Positions 4,524-6,737 of a stretch of 6,737 nucleotides of DNA are shown here, in pieces. The notes beneath the pieces are model-generated. The model was not told the DNA's origin and did no database searches. It was given only the letters and a program-made list of their open reading frames with translations. The translations under genes and the position numbers were made by a program. The stretch is from Mageeibacillus sp. UBA1212. Lineage in GTDB: Bacteria; Bacillota; Clostridia; UBA1212. The number at the start of each line of letters is the position of its first letter. The first letter of the stretch is position 1. The DNA lies in NCBI GenBank assembly GCA_002309655.1, contig DBXM01000026.1:1-6737 (forward strand), written 5' to 3'.

Positions 4524-6737
4524 TCAGTCCTCAAACAGCTTTCCGTAGCGGACGAGTCTCTCGTACTTCTCCTTCGCCGCCTTTTCGGCTTTTGCAAAGA
4601 GTGTCTCGGCGCGCTCCGGGAACTGCTGGGCAAGACGCGAATATCTGGTCTCGCTGGTGATGAACTCGCGGTAGTCGCCCGTCGGCTCCTTGGAGTCGAC
4701 CGAGAGCGGGTTCTTTCCTTCGGCCTTGAGAGCAGGGTTGTAGCGGAAGAGCTGCCAGTAACCGGCGTCGACCGCACGCTTCATCTCGATCTGGCAGTTC
4801 TGCATCGTGCCCTTGATGCCGTGCATCTCGCAAGGCGCGTAACCGATGACGAGAGAAGGTCCGTGATACGCTTCGGCCTCGGTGAGAGCCTTGAGCAGCT
4901 GGCTCATATCGGCGCCCATGGCCACCTGAGCCACGTATACGTAGCCGTAGGACATCGCGATCTCGGCAAGGTTCTTTTTATTGATGGCCTTGCCGGCGGC
5001 CGCAAACTGGGCCACCTGGCCGATCTGAGAGGCCTTGGAGGCCTGTCCGCCGGTATTTGAGTAAACTTCAGTATCGAAGACCATTACGTTGACGTCCTCG
5101 CCCGACGCGAGCACGTGGTCGAGTCCTCCGAAACCGATGTCGTAAGCCCAGCCGTCGCCTCCGAAGATCCAGACGGACTTCTTGGAGAGGTACTCTTTCT
5201 CGGCGAGGATCTCTTTGCCTCTCTCGCAGCCGCACTTCTCGAGGGCAGCGATGAGTTCCTTGGTAGCCTGAGCGTTCGCGACGCCGTCATCAAGCGTCTC
5301 GAGGTACTTCTTGGCGGCCGCGACGTTCTCCTCTTTCTTGCCGTTCTCCGCAATGTAGCGGACCTTTTCGATCAGTCTCTCGCGGATTGCCTTCTGGCCG
5401 AGGTAGATACCGAGGCCGTGCTCGGCGTTGTCCTCAAACAGGGAGTTCGCCCATGCGGGTCCGTGTCCTTCCGCGTTAGTCGTGTAAGGCGACGTGGCTG
5501 CGGGGCCGCCCCAAATGGAGGAGCATCCGGTGGCGTTGGAGATGTACATCCTGTCGCCGAAGAGCTGGGTGATGAGCCTTGCGTAAGAGGTCTCGGCGCA
5601 GCCTGCACAGGAGCCGGAGAATTCAAGAAGCGGCTTTCTGAACTGGCTGTTGACCGCGTTGTTGCCGCAGATCTCGGGCTTCTCGGAAACCTTCGCGACG
5701 CAGTAGTCGAAGACTTTCTGCTGGTCCTCCGCGGACTCTCTCGGAACCATCTTGAGGGACTTGGTCGGGCAGACGCCGATGCAGACGCCGCAGCCCATGC
5801 AGTCCAGAGGCGAGATCGCCAGCGTGTAGGTGTAGTTCGTCTTCACAACCGGCTTCGGAGCCTTCTTCATGTTCTCGGGAGCGTTCTTGAGCTCTTCTTC
5901 GTTGAGAGCGAAAGGTCTGATGGTGGCGTGCGGGCAGACAAACGCGCACTTGTTGCACTTCGCGCAGGTCTCCGCGTTCCACTCGGGAACGGTCACCGCC
6001 ACGCCGCGCTTCTCGAACGCGGACGCGCCCTGGCAGAACGTGCCGTCGGCGTAGTCCTTGAATGCGGACACCGGCAGCGAGTCGCCGTCCATCTTCGAAA
6101 CAGGCTCGAGCACTTCCTCGACCATCTTCTCGAGAGCGGTTGTCTCCTTGCCCTTGCCGTCAGCGGCCTTGGGAACGATCTTCTTCCACTCGGCGGGAAC
6201 TCTGACCTTCTTGAACGCGGTGACGCCGGCGTCGATAGCTTTGTAGTTCATGTCGACGACGTCCTGTCCCTTCTTGGAGTAGGACTTGTAGGCAGCCTTC
6301 TTCATGTAGTCAACCGCTTCCTCGATGGGCATTACGTTCGCGAGAGCGAAGAAGGATGCCTGGAGGATCGTGTTGGTGCGCTTGCCCATGCCGATCTTCT
6401 GCGCGAGGTCGATAGCGTTAACGGTGTAGAGTCTGATCTTGTTCTTCGCGATGTAGAGCTTGGCGTCGTCGGAGAGGTGCTCCGCGAGCTCTTTTGCGTT
6501 CCACTGGCAGTTGATCAGGAATACGCCGCCCGGTTTAACGTCGTTGACCATCTTGTAGCCCTTGATGACGTAGGACGGGTTGTGGCATGCCACGAAGTCC
6601 GCCTTGTTGATGTAATAGGGACTCTTGATGGGCTTGTCGCCGAAGCGGAGGTGGGAGATCGTCACGCCTCCGGTCTTCTTCGAGTCGTACTGGAAGTACG
6701 CCTGAACGAATTTGTCGGTGTGGTCGCCGATGATCTT
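4524..6737 (-). CDS. nifJ: Pyruvate:ferredoxin (flavodoxin) oxidoreductase, C-terminal 737 residues
   Basis: This cytoplasmic enzyme oxidises pyruvate with CoA to acetyl-CoA and CO2 and reduces ferredoxin or flavodoxin. It is the central fermentative step in many anaerobes. The frame is open to base 6737; the family is about 1170-1230 residues long, so some 435 N-terminal residues (pyrimidine-binding and CoA-binding parts) are outside. Numbering from the window edge, the gamma domain fills about 1-210. A 2[4Fe-4S] ferredoxin domain has CxxCxxCxxxC at 258-268 and 313-323. The TPP domain starts near 370. Ligands for the proximal cluster are C377, C380, C405 and C636, with spacings 3, 25 and 231 that equal those I recall for the Desulfovibrio africanus enzyme. 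The TPP motif runs from GDGWAYDIG (527-535) to SNTGGQ (560-565). The C-terminus stops about 60 residues short of the D. africanus protein, so that enzyme's protective tail is missing. It is transcribed toward dnaA. Confidence 0.97.
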   Translation of the reverse strand, partial: KIIGDHTDKFVQAYFQYDSKKTGGVTISHLRFGDKPIKSPYYINKADFVACHNPSYVIKGYKMVNDVKPGGVFLINCQWNAKELAEHLSDDAKLYIAKNKIRLYTVNAIDLAQKIGMGKRTNTILQASFFALANVMPIEEAVDYMKKAAYKSYSKKGQDVVDMNYKAIDAGVTAFKKVRVPAEWKKIVPKAADGKGKETTALEKMVEEVLEPVSKMDGDSLPVSAFKDYADGTFCQGASAFEKRGVAVTVPEWNAETCAKCNKCAFVCPHATIRPFALNEEELKNAPENMKKAPKPVVKTNYTYTLAISPLDCMGCGVCIGVCPTKSLKMVPRESAEDQQKVFDYCVAKVSEKPEICGNNAVNSQFRKPLLEFSGSCAGCAETSYARLITQLFGDRMYISNATGCSSIWGGPAATSPYTTNAEGHGPAWANSLFEDNAEHGLGIYLGQKAIRERLIEKVRYIAENGKKEENVAAAKKYLETLDDGVANAQATKELIAALEKCGCERGKEILAEKEYLSKKSVWIFGGDGWAYDIGFGGLDHVLASGEDVNVMVFDTEVYSNTGGQASKASQIGQVAQFAAAGKAINKKNLAEIAMSYGYVYVAQVAMGADMSQLLKALTEAEAYHGPSLVIGYAPCEMHGIKGTMQNCQIEMKRAVDAGYWQLFRYNPALKAEGKNPLSVDSKEPTGDYREFITSETRYSRLAQQFPERAETLFAKAEKAAKEKYERLVRYGKLFED

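Noticed and set aside
4508..5982. Minus-strand alternative frames inside nifJ rich in Arg, Ser and Pro
   Set aside because: They are frame-shifted readings of nifJ with composition typical of out-of-frame translation in higher-GC coding DNA. The nifJ frame itself is intact throughout.
6663..6665. GTG at 6665-6663 as the start of nifJ
   Set aside because: The frame stays open to the window edge, and the 24 codons before it read as conserved PFOR sequence (KIIGDHTDKFVQAYFQYDSK and onward). The gene is therefore truncated by the window, not starting here.

Overview
The window is a chromosomal replication-origin neighbourhood, most likely from an anaerobic, fermentative member of the Clostridia (Bacillota). 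The evidence is the gene order dnaA-dnaN-recF-remB-gyrB, the low-GC-Gram-positive family protein RemB (DUF370), Shine-Dalgarno sites of the GGAG/AGAGGA type, and a single-chain pyruvate:ferredoxin oxidoreductase (NifJ). Genus cannot be decided from the sequence. Every gene lies on the minus strand, so transcription runs from high to low coordinates.

Layout in transcription order. From 6737 to 4524 lies the C-terminal 737 residues of NifJ; its start is outside the window. A 231-nt intergenic region follows. It holds a perfect 17-bp inverted repeat (4452-4487) that probably terminates nifJ, a very strong-looking dnaA promoter (-35 TTGATT, 17 bp, extended -10 TGGTATAAT) set in nearly pure A/T, and a 16-bp all-G/C palindrome in the short dnaA leader. 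Next are dnaA (4292-2952), a 104-nt dnaA-dnaN spacer, dnaN (2847-1702), recF (1691-588), remB (586-272), and the first 90 codons of gyrB running off the window at base 1.

The dnaA-dnaN spacer looks like the unwinding site of oriC. Read on the minus strand it has two abutting near-consensus DnaA boxes, a GCCG cluster, six triplets matching the DnaA-trio pattern, and a 46-nt tract with only three G/C bases. DnaA would bind and melt it, DnaN would clamp the polymerase, RecF would act at gaps and stalled forks, and GyrB (with GyrA outside the window) would supply negative supercoiling. dnaN through gyrB are packed with gaps of 10 nt, 1 nt and a 1-nt overlap, so they are very likely cotranscribed.

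The core genes look intact and ordinary. I see no undescribed system, no mobile gene, no CRISPR array and no RNA gene. Points that depart from the textbook arrangement are: nifJ in the position usually held by the rpmH/rnpA cluster and pointing toward the origin; no S4-domain gene (yaaA/rlbA) between dnaN and recF; a long acidic N-terminal extension on GyrB; and the palindromes around the dnaA promoter.
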